Assembly (NCBI GenBank): GCA_016293265.1
Contig: JAEDEN010000036.1
Location: 1 to 17,771 of the forward strand
DNA: 17,771 bases
Reading direction: 5' to 3'
Source: Oscillospiraceae bacterium
Lineage (GTDB): Bacteria > Bacillota > Clostridia > Oscillospirales > Oscillospiraceae
This document shows positions 12,651 through 17,771 of the stretch, in pieces. Position 1 is the first letter of the stretch. Every line of letters begins with the position of its first letter. The notes below the pieces were generated by a model. The model did not search any database, was not told the DNA's origin, and saw only the letters and a list, made by a program, of their open reading frames with translations. Position numbers and translations under genes: made by a program.

Positions 12651-13615
12651 GTCAAATCCCTCTTGATTCCCTTTGTCACCCGGTAGACGTCCTCCAGGGT
12701 GTTCATCTGCACGATCTGTTCCTTGTAGTAGCCGGAGTGGGGGACGCCCTTCAGGTACCAGCAGTAGTGCCGACGGGCCTCCAGCACCGCCACGCGCTCC
12801 CCCTTGGCGGCGGCGGCCAGCTCAAACTGGCGCACGGCGGTGTCGCACCGCTGCGAAAGGGGCGGCAGGGGCGGGATGTCCCTGCCCTCCAGGGCAGCCT
12901 GTGCCTGCTGGAAGAGCCAGGGGTTGCCGAAGCAGCCCCGGCCCACCATGGCCATGTCCGCCCCGGTGCGGCGCAGGATGCGCACCGCGTCCTCCGCCGT
13001 CCAGATGTCGCCGTTGGCGATCACCGGGACGCCCACGGCCTCCTTCACCTCCCGGATGCAGTTCCAGTCGGCGTTCCCGCCGTAGACCTGGGCCCGGGTG
13101 CGGCCGTGGACCGCCACGGCGCTGATGCCCGCGGACTCCAGCGTCCTTGCGAATTCCACGCAGTTGCAGCTCCCCATGTCCCAGCCCCGGCGGAACTTGG
13201 CGGTGACGGGGACGGAGACCGCCTTCACCACCGCCTCCACGATGCGGCCCGCCTTTTCCGGGTCCTTCATAAGGGCGGCGCCGTCGCCGTTGTTGACGAT
13301 TTTGCCCATGGGGCAGCCCATGTTGATGTCCAGGAGGTCCGCACCGGTGGCCTCGATGGCCAGGGCGGCGGCCTCCGCCATGCAGGCGGGATCGCTGCCG
13401 AAGATCTGCACCGCCGCCGGGTGCTCCCCGGGGAACTGCTGCAGGAGGGACATGGTCTTTTTGTCGTGGTAGCACAGGGCCTTGGAGGAGACCAGCTCCG
13501 TGCAGGTGAGGCCCGCCCCCAGCTCGGCGCAGATCTGGCGGAAGGCCACGTCCGTGACCCCCGCCATGGGGGCCAGCGCCAGCCTGGAATGGATTTCAAC
13601 AGTTCCGATTCGCAT
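12647..13615 (-). CDS. dusB: tRNA-dihydrouridine synthase
   Basis: An FMN-dependent enzyme that reduces uridines in the tRNA D-loop to dihydrouridine with NADPH; cytosolic, 322 aa, normal for DusB. The TIM-barrel start LALAPMAGVTDVAFR is the FMN-binding region; the catalytic cysteine is Cys101 in DINMGCPMGKI, followed by NNGDGAALMKDP; VHGRTRAQVYGG, PVIANGDI and MVGRGCFGNPW complete the FMN and phosphate sites, and the C-terminal helical domain includes RRHYCWYLKG. The start at 13615 has AGGGAGG upstream. It is first of a three-gene operon with the ECF sigma and anti-sigma genes. In many bacteria dusB is paired with fis or lysS instead, so this grouping is notable. Confidence 0.95.
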   Translation of the reverse strand: MRIGTVEIHSRLALAPMAGVTDVAFRQICAELGAGLTCTELVSSKALCYHDKKTMSLLQQFPGEHPAAVQIFGSDPACMAEAAALAIEATGADLLDINMGCPMGKIVNNGDGAALMKDPEKAGRIVEAVVKAVSVPVTAKFRRGWDMGSCNCVEFARTLESAGISAVAVHGRTRAQVYGGNADWNCIREVKEAVGVPVIANGDIWTAEDAVRILRRTGADMAMVGRGCFGNPWLFQQAQAALEGRDIPPLPPLSQRCDTAVRQFELAAAAKGERVAVLEARRHYCWYLKGVPHSGYYKEQIVQMNTLEDVYRVTKGIKRDLT

Positions 13616-13649
13616 GGGTGAACCTCCCTAAAACAAACTCAATTTTTTT

Positions 13650-13678
13650 ATTTTACCACGAAACCGGGGAAAAGTCAA
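13650..13678 (-). promoter_or_regulatory. promoter of the dusB-sigma operon
   Basis: TTGACT (13678-13673), 17 bp, TAAAAT (13655-13650) on the minus strand, 35 bases before the dusB start. It is a housekeeping (sigma-A) type, not an ECF type. Confidence 0.8.
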
Positions 13679-13759
13679 AGAAGGGGGGCCGGCGTCCCTT
13701 TTACCCTAAGTGTTGACGGATTTCAGTTTCGTCCATTTTACCAATCGCGTCTGTTGTTG

Positions 13760-13792
13760 AAAAGACTTCGCCTTAAACCGGCGAAGTCTTTT
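13760..13792. terminator. 13-bp stem hairpin upstream of queT
   Basis: A perfect 13-bp stem (13760-13772 with 13780-13792) with a 7-nt loop has AAAA on one side and TTTT on the other, so it could stop transcription in both directions. No gene ends next to it. A TTGACG lies at 13713-13718 but no good -10 follows. The stretch from here to 13896 shows no credible gene; it has several CCCTTTTCC/GGAAAAGGG-like words that could pair. Confidence 0.5.
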
Positions 13793-13896
13793 CCGTCATT
13801 TCAACGAACGGTTTTCCAAAAGCCTGAAACCAACACAGTAGCTGAAAAGGGAAGGCTGGCCCTTTTCCAAAACCGCGCTTTAAGGGAAAAGGGATG

Positions 13897-13911
13897 GGGG
13901 AAATTTTCCCC
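13897..13911. promoter_or_regulatory. dyad abutting the queT -35 box
   Basis: GGGGAAATTTTCCCC has 7-bp arms around a single T and ends one base before the -35 of the queT promoter. Its place suits a DNA-binding protein, but none is implicated. Confidence 0.35.
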
Positions 13912-13940
13912 TTGCATCCTGCCGCCCGCCGTGGTATACT
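13912..13940 (+). promoter_or_regulatory. promoter of queT
   Basis: TTGCAT (13912-13917), 17 bp, TATACT (13935-13940), with an extended -10 TGG just before. Transcription should start near 13947, leaving a leader of about 150 nt. Confidence 0.75.
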
Positions 13941-13946
13941 CCCTTT

Positions 13947-14097
13947 CGACAGGTGCCATCTCCCTGTCCAAGCGCCCTTTGGGCGTTCGTTCGGCGGCTT
14001 GCCGCCGTTCTCTAAACAAAAAAATGGGGGTTGCGCATGGCCTTACCATGCGCGTTTTGCTGCGGCCTCCATTCCAAAACGAAGGAGGTCTTTTTTC
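13947..14097 (+). promoter_or_regulatory. structured queT leader, probable preQ1 riboswitch
   Basis: Five hairpins can be drawn: 13948-13953 with 13963-13968; 13972-13977 with 13981-13986; 13992-13997 with 14002-14007 (CUUG loop); 14033-14040 with 14046-14053 (8 bp); and GGCCUCC (14064-14070) with GGAGGUC (14084-14090), which can add UUC/GAA inside. The last buries the ribosome site GGAGG and is followed by six T's, so it can act both as terminator and as ribosome-site mask. An A-rich single strand (CUCUAAACAAAAAAA, 14011-14025) lies in the middle. queT genes of Ruminococcaceae are known to carry preQ1-III riboswitches and those of streptococci preQ1-II. I could not match this leader to a class by eye, and the short preQ1-I pattern is not there. 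Confidence 0.6.
14064..14096 (+). terminator. ribosome-site-hiding hairpin with T-tract before queT
   Basis: A 7-bp stem (14064-14070 with 14084-14090, one G-U), extendable by three pairs past a bulged A, followed by TTTTTT and then C and the ATG. The 3' arm contains the Shine-Dalgarno GGAGG at 14084-14088. Confidence 0.7.
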
Positions 14098-14610
14098 ATG
14101 CAAAAATTGTTGTTCAACCCCCGCCGGATGACGCTGGCGGCCATCATCGCAGCCATTTACACCGCTCTGACCCTTCTGCTCCCCATCCCCCAGTACGGCG
14201 GGGTGCAGCTTCGGGTGGCGGAGGCCATGACGCTGCTGCCCTTTTTGTTCCCGGAGGCGGTCCCCGGCCTTGCGGTGGGGTGCTTCCTGGCCAATCTCCT
14301 GGGCTCCCCCTATGTGCTGGACTGGGTGTTCGGCACCCTGGCCACCCTCCTTGCGGCCCTGTGGACCAGCCGGATGAAAAACAAGTGGCTGGCGGCGGTG
14401 CCGCCGGTGGTGTGCAACGCGGTGATCGTGGGAGCGGAGATCGCCTATTTCTCCACCCTGGACGGCGCGGCCTTCCTGCCGGCCTTCGCCCTGAACGCCG
14501 CCACTGTGGGCCTGGGAGAGCTGATCGCCTGCTTTGCCCTGGGAGTGCCCCTGGTGGGTTGGATGCAGTCCAACCCGGCGGTGCGGAACTATCTGGGGGA
14601 GCGGCGCTGA
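14098..14610 (+). CDS. queT: QueT-family queuosine-precursor transporter
   Basis: The membrane substrate-binding (S) component of an ECF-type transporter for preQ1/preQ0 or queuine-related precursors, 170 aa. The family signature is clear: MTLAAIIAAIYTALTLLLP, then GGVQLRVAEAMTLLPFLFPEAVPGL and GCFLANLLGSPYVLDWVFGT. About five hydrophobic segments are seen and the length is normal. The start at 14098 is the ATG 9 bases after GGAGG. No energising ATPase or EcfT is nearby, so it would share a common ECF module. With dusB across the promoter region, two tRNA-modification genes are neighbours but in separate, divergent units. A leader hairpin masks the ribosome site, so precursor-dependent repression is likely. 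Confidence 0.9.
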   Translation: MQKLLFNPRRMTLAAIIAAIYTALTLLLPIPQYGGVQLRVAEAMTLLPFLFPEAVPGLAVGCFLANLLGSPYVLDWVFGTLATLLAALWTSRMKNKWLAAVPPVVCNAVIVGAEIAYFSTLDGAAFLPAFALNAATVGLGELIACFALGVPLVGWMQSNPAVRNYLGERR

Positions 14611-14647
14611 GATCCGGCTGCAAAACGCAGAATTCTGCAAAATAATA

Positions 14648-14684
14648 CCCACCGCTGCCGAAATCCGGCAGCGGTGGGCTTTTT
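14648..14684 (+). terminator. terminator of queT
   Basis: A perfect 13-bp stem (14648-14660 with 14666-14678) with a 5-nt loop is followed by CTTTTTG. It also separates queT from the convergent nuclease gene. Confidence 0.9.
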
Positions 14685-14700
14685 GTTGTGTCCCTTGGCG

Positions 14701-15606
14701 TCAGGGCTTGCACCGCCCGCAGGGCTCGTACCCGGCGGCGGTGACGGCCTCCCGGGTTCCGGTGAATTCGGAGCGGTTGGCCTCCTTGATGTCTCCCACG
14801 CCGCCGCAGGTGGGCAGGTGGAACTTCCTGGAGCTGGTATTGAGGATGTAGGTTCTCTCCTCCCCGTCTTCCGCCGTTCCGGCCTCCGCCGTGGGGGAAA
14901 GCCAACTGTCGCCGGTGGCGTAGTCGATCTGGATGCCGGGCTGGTTATTGTAGGCGTAGACGCAGAAGGTGACGCCCTCTCCCTCGTCCTCCATGGAAAG
15001 GCCCTCCATCAAAACGCCCCGGGCCACCAGCTCCTCCCCCACGAAAATGGGAGTCACCCGGTAGAGGACATGGTTGCCCGTTTCCTTGATGTAGTCCGCC
15101 ACCAGGTTTTCAAAGGGCAGCATCCCCTCGGTGTTCATGCTACGGGTGCCGGTGATGAGGTTGCGCTCGTTGGCGTTTTCGCCGGTGAGCTGGAAGCCGA
15201 TGAGGTGGCAGCGGTTGTAAAGGTATTTTCCGTCCACATGGTCGTACTTCACCGTCTGCCAGCCGGTGGGCTTCACCTGGCCGATGCTCTCCCGCTTTTC
15301 CGTGGGCATCAGGTCCGGGCCGATGCAGGCCATGGTGACGCCGCAGCGGTTGTAGGCGTCCAGGGGGGCGTAGAATTCGTAGCTGTCGGTGGTGAGGTCT
15401 TCGGATGTAAAGTAGGGCTCGTTGTCATGGACCGCCACATAAGGCACTCCGGCGTATTCCGGGACGCTGTCCAGGGTAAAGGGGCCCTCCTGGGAGGCGG
15501 AGGATACGGCGGAGGAGGACGGCGCCGGGGCGGCGGGCGCTTCCGGGGCGGCGCAGCCGCAAAGCAGCATCAGCGCCAGGAGCAGGGGGAGAAATCGGGT
15601 TTTCAT
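14701..15606 (-). CDS. secreted lipoprotein DNA/RNA non-specific endonuclease
   Basis: 301 aa. A lipoprotein signal (lipobox LLCGC, lipidated Cys18) is followed by a Ser/Ala/Pro linker to about residue 40. The central part is a beta-beta-alpha-metal nuclease of the EndA/NucA type: LYNRCHLIGFQLTGENANER holds the family's DRGH-like motif as NRCH with catalytic His134, and NLITGTRSMNTEGMLPFEN supplies the metal-binding Asn. The C-terminal 40 residues form a small Cys module (KFHLPTCGGVGDI ... GYEPCGRCKP) also seen after Firmicute nucleases and Ada-like folds. Related enzymes degrade extracellular DNA for nutrients or DNA uptake. GGAGG lies 10 bases before the start at 15606, which overlaps the stop of the upstream gene (ATGA). 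Confidence 0.88.
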   Translation of the reverse strand: MKTRFLPLLLALMLLCGCAAPEAPAAPAPSSSAVSSASQEGPFTLDSVPEYAGVPYVAVHDNEPYFTSEDLTTDSYEFYAPLDAYNRCGVTMACIGPDLMPTEKRESIGQVKPTGWQTVKYDHVDGKYLYNRCHLIGFQLTGENANERNLITGTRSMNTEGMLPFENLVADYIKETGNHVLYRVTPIFVGEELVARGVLMEGLSMEDEGEGVTFCVYAYNNQPGIQIDYATGDSWLSPTAEAGTAEDGEERTYILNTSSRKFHLPTCGGVGDIKEANRSEFTGTREAVTAAGYEPCGRCKP

Positions 15607-16004
15607 CGTTGGTAGACCTCCAGAGTCAGGGTTTCGTGGGAGGAGCCGGAAAACTCCTCCGTGGATGTGAGGCGCCAGGCGGAGAGGTCGATGTCCAGGC
15701 GGGCGTCGGCGGGATACAGGCGGTTCCAGCGCAGGGCGATGATCCGCTCCGCCCGCTCCGCCCAGGGGGCCAGGGGCGGGAACTCGGCAAAGGCGAAGTC
15801 CCCGGGGCCGGCCCGGTCCAGAAAGTCCTCCGCCACGCGGATGGCGGCGCTTTCGCCGAACTGCCCCGCGGAGTAGGCGTTCATCCACAGGGGGGCCTCT
15901 CCCGCCAGCTCCAGGACGCGCCGGCGCAGGAGCCGGTCCTGGCTTTGGCGGCGGTGGTTGAAGGCCATGCCGTTTTTGTCGTCAAGGCATACGATAAGGG
16001 TCAT
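15603..16004 (-). CDS. conserved protein of unknown function, coupled to the nuclease
   Basis: 133 aa, no signal peptide, no membrane segment. The start at 16004 follows AGGAAAGGAG; the frame is open to 16043 but the extra residues lack a ribosome site. It begins MTLIVCLDDKNGMAFNHRRQSQDR, then LWMNAYSAGQF and IALRWNRLYPADARLDIDL, and ends FSGSSHETLTLEVYQR. I recognise this as a small conserved clostridial protein, sometimes labelled ribonuclease Z, but it lacks the HxHxDH metallo-beta-lactamase motif and is too short, so that label is not supported. Its stop overlaps the nuclease start, implying joint expression and perhaps a link to the nuclease. It is cytosolic while the nuclease is exported. 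No clear promoter is seen in the 90 bases upstream. Confidence 0.75.
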   Translation of the reverse strand: MTLIVCLDDKNGMAFNHRRQSQDRLLRRRVLELAGEAPLWMNAYSAGQFGESAAIRVAEDFLDRAGPGDFAFAEFPPLAPWAERAERIIALRWNRLYPADARLDIDLSAWRLTSTEEFSGSSHETLTLEVYQR

Positions 16005-16062
16005 GGGGTGCTCCTTTCCTGCATCATCAAAGCTTTTCTGCACGTTTTGAAGGGCGGAAAAA

Positions 16063-16089
16063 CCTGCGGGGCTTTTGAAAAAGGCTTTT
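16063..16089. repeat. inverted repeat TTTTGAAAA / TTTTCAAAA
   Basis: Nine-base arms separated by AGGC lie just beyond the OPT terminator, in front of the 133-aa gene. GGCTTTTGAAAAA and GGCTTTTCAAAAA are also a near-exact direct repeat. It may add to the terminator or sit at the promoter of the downstream pair; no function is assigned. Confidence 0.4.
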
Positions 16090-16090
16090 C

Positions 16091-16128
16091 AAAAAAACGG
16101 GGCGGCATACTTTACAGTATACCGCCCC
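16091..16128 (-). terminator. terminator of the OPT transporter gene
   Basis: On the minus strand a 13-bp stem (16128-16116 with 16111-16099, one U-G pair) with a 4-nt loop is followed by G and seven T's (16097-16091). A smaller hairpin CCGTTT/AAACGG (16134-16148) lies between it and the stop codon. Confidence 0.9.
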
Positions 16129-16149
16129 GGAAGCCGTTTGGCAAACGGA

Positions 16150-17771
16150 TTATTCCGCCTTGGCCCCCTTGTTGGCAAAGGCGATGATGGAGCCCAGCAG
16201 CAGGGCGAAGGCCGCCAGGCCGAAGAGGTTCCCCAGGCTGAAGGGCAGGGCCGGGTTCATGTTGAACACCGCCAGCACCGCCAGCAGGATGCCCACCACG
16301 CCCTCGCCGGCGATGAGGCCGGAGGCGTAGAGGATGCCGGACTGGACGGCGGCGTTTTTCGCCTTCTCGCTCTTGCGGCGGCGCTTTTCCACGAACCAGC
16401 GCACCAGGCCGCCGGCCATGATGCCGGCGTTGAGGTGGAAGGGCAGGTAGACGCCGATGGCCACGGGCAGCACCGGCAGGCCCAGGATCTCCAGGAACAC
16501 TGCGATGAACACGCCGGTGAACACCAGGGCCCAGGGCAGGTTGCCGCCCATGACGCCCTCGATGACCATCTTCATCATCATGGCCTGGGGAGCGCCCAGC
16601 TCCTCAGAGCCGAAGCCCCAGGCGGCGTTCAGCAGGTACAGGATGGCGCCGATGGCCACGGCGGAGACCGCCACGCCGATGAGCTCGCCGTACTGCTGCT
16701 TGCGGGGGGTGGCGCCCAGGAGGAAGCCGGTCTTCAGGTCCTGGGAGGTGTCGCCGGAGATGGCGGCGATGATGCAGATGACGGAGCCGATGGCGATGGC
16801 GCCCACCATGCCCTCCGCCCCCGTGGAGCCGGAGGCCTTCAGGGAGATGGTGGCGATGAGCAGGGTGGCGATGGCCATGCCGGAGACGGGGTTGTTGGAA
16901 GAGCCGATCATGCCCACCATGCGGGAGGAGACGGTGGCAAAGAAGAAGCCGAACACCAGGATGATGAGGGCGCCCAGCAGGTTGACGGGGATGCCGGGGA
17001 AGAGCCACATGAACACCGCCACGGCCAGGCAGGCGGCCAGCACCAGCCGCAGGGAGATATCCTGCTGGGTGCGCAGGACCCCGGAGGGGCCCTTGCCGTA
17101 GTCCTTGAAGGCGGCGCCGAAGGTCTTGACGATCATGGGAAGGGACTTCACCAGGCTGATGATGCCGCCCGCCGCCAGGGCGCCGGCGCCGATGTAGCGG
17201 ATGAAGGAGTCCCACAGGCCCCAGGTGCCCTCGGCGGCCCACAGCTCGCCCACGGACACGGTGGCGGGATAGATGACAAGGTCGTTGCCGAAGAGGGCGA
17301 TCATGGGCATCAGCACGAACCAGGCCAGGGTACTGCCCGCGAACATATAGGCGGACACCCGGGGGCCGCAGATGTAGCCCACGCCGGCCAGGGCGGGCAG
17401 CACGTCCACACCGGCGCCGGAGCCCTTGTAGGCGGGGATGGTGTAGTCCACCTCGCTGGGGAAGAGCTTCAGTCCGTCGGCCACGAACTTATAGAGGGCG
17501 GCGATGCCCAGGCCCGCGAACACGGTGGAGGACTTTGCGCCCCCCTCCTCGCCGGCCATGAGGACCTCGGCGCAGGCCTTGCCCTCGGGATAGCCCAGGG
17601 TGCCGTGCTCCTTGACGATGAGGGCGCTGCGCAGGGGGATCATCATCAGCACGCCCAGCACGCCGCCGCACAGGGCGATGAGGCCGATGTCCACCAGGGA
17701 GGGCATGTCGCACAGGCCGTCCGCCGCCCACATGAACAGGGCGGGCATGGTGAAGATGGCGCCGGCGGCCA
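16150..17771 (-). CDS. OPT-family oligopeptide transporter, N-terminus beyond the window
   Basis: An integral membrane transporter of the OPT superfamily, which imports oligopeptides or metal chelates by cation symport. About 540 residues are visible, in one frame open to the right edge; the ATG at 17748 is internal because the frame before it (AAGAIFT) reads on as protein. Bacterial members have about 630 residues, so 80-100 are missing. Many hydrophobic segments are seen, with family motifs IPLRSALIVKEHGTLGYPEG near the visible start, SGDTSQDLKTGFLLGATPRKQQ in the middle, and LPVLPVAIGVYLPFHLNAGI near the C-terminus. It ends at a strong terminator and appears last in its unit. The substrate is unknown. 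Identification is firm. Confidence 0.93.
   Translation of the reverse strand, partial: AAGAIFTMPALFMWAADGLCDMPSLVDIGLIALCGGVLGVLMMIPLRSALIVKEHGTLGYPEGKACAEVLMAGEEGGAKSSTVFAGLGIAALYKFVADGLKLFPSEVDYTIPAYKGSGAGVDVLPALAGVGYICGPRVSAYMFAGSTLAWFVLMPMIALFGNDLVIYPATVSVGELWAAEGTWGLWDSFIRYIGAGALAAGGIISLVKSLPMIVKTFGAAFKDYGKGPSGVLRTQQDISLRLVLAACLAVAVFMWLFPGIPVNLLGALIILVFGFFFATVSSRMVGMIGSSNNPVSGMAIATLLIATISLKASGSTGAEGMVGAIAIGSVICIIAAISGDTSQDLKTGFLLGATPRKQQYGELIGVAVSAVAIGAILYLLNAAWGFGSEELGAPQAMMMKMVIEGVMGGNLPWALVFTGVFIAVFLEILGLPVLPVAIGVYLPFHLNAGIMAGGLVRWFVEKRRRKSEKAKNAAVQSGILYASGLIAGEGVVGILLAVLAVFNMNPALPFSLGNLFGLAAFALLLGSIIAFANKGAKAE

Noticed and set aside
13990..14030. preQ1-I riboswitch in the queT leader
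   Set aside because: The A-rich tail follows a GC stem with a CUUG loop; the conserved loop and tail pairing of preQ1-I are missing.
15603..16004. ribonuclease Z annotation
   Set aside because: Too short and without the HxHxDH motif of the metallo-beta-lactamase fold.
1..17771. CRISPR arrays, insertion sequences, prophage, tRNA or rRNA genes
   Set aside because: No spaced direct repeats, transposase, phage protein or RNA gene signature was seen on either strand.

Overview
The window looks like chromosome of a GC-rich gut Firmicute of the Oscillospiraceae/Ruminococcaceae type (Flavonifractor or Intestinimonas-like). This is inferred from high GC with Firmicute-style AGGAGG ribosome sites and TTGACA/TATAAT promoters, SLH-domain and QueT proteins, a mono-cluster clostridial ferredoxin, and an OPT transporter. 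Base composition and codon use look even throughout. I saw no insertion sequence, phage gene, tRNA, rRNA or CRISPR array. Most of the window is core metabolism and housekeeping, and the more novel material is in the intergenic regions.

Layout. 1-911 (+): 3' end of pta (phosphate acetyltransferase). 1077-2093 (-): a LacI-family regulator, convergent with pta and divergent from gap. 2408-3418 (+): gap (GAPDH). The lacI-gap intergenic region holds three copies of one LacI-type operator, two before lacI and one before gap. About 3564-3888 (-): a promoter-terminator unit with no credible ORF, which I call an unidentified structured non-coding RNA. 3992-5011 (-): a FliB-like cysteine-rich protein, divergent from a 59-aa ferredoxin (5164-5343, +). 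5399-6865 (-): an SLH-domain exported protein with a degenerate GH18-like C-terminal half.

7043-9972 (+): a zinc-uptake operon (zur-znuA-znuC-znuB) led by a near-ideal Zur/Fur-type box that overlaps the promoter. azlC-azlD (10050-11071, +) follow. Four hairpins, including a perfect 36-bp palindrome, fill the gap to the convergent operon dusB-ECF sigma-anti-sigma (13615 to 11296, -), whose three genes are joined by ATGA overlaps. 14098-14610 (+): queT (queuosine-precursor transporter), preceded by a strong promoter and a structured leader of about 150 nt whose last hairpin hides the ribosome site and ends in six T's, a probable preQ1 riboswitch. 14701-16004 (-): a conserved 133-aa protein of unknown function translationally coupled to a secreted lipoprotein nuclease. 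16150-17771 (-): an OPT-family oligopeptide transporter whose N-terminus lies beyond the window.

How the parts fit: pta and gap belong to fermentation and glycolysis, and gap appears to be controlled by the neighbouring LacI-type protein. The Zur operon is a self-regulated zinc-starvation module. dusB-sigma-anti-sigma ties a tRNA-modification enzyme to a membrane-linked stress sigma factor. queT salvages the precursor for another tRNA modification.
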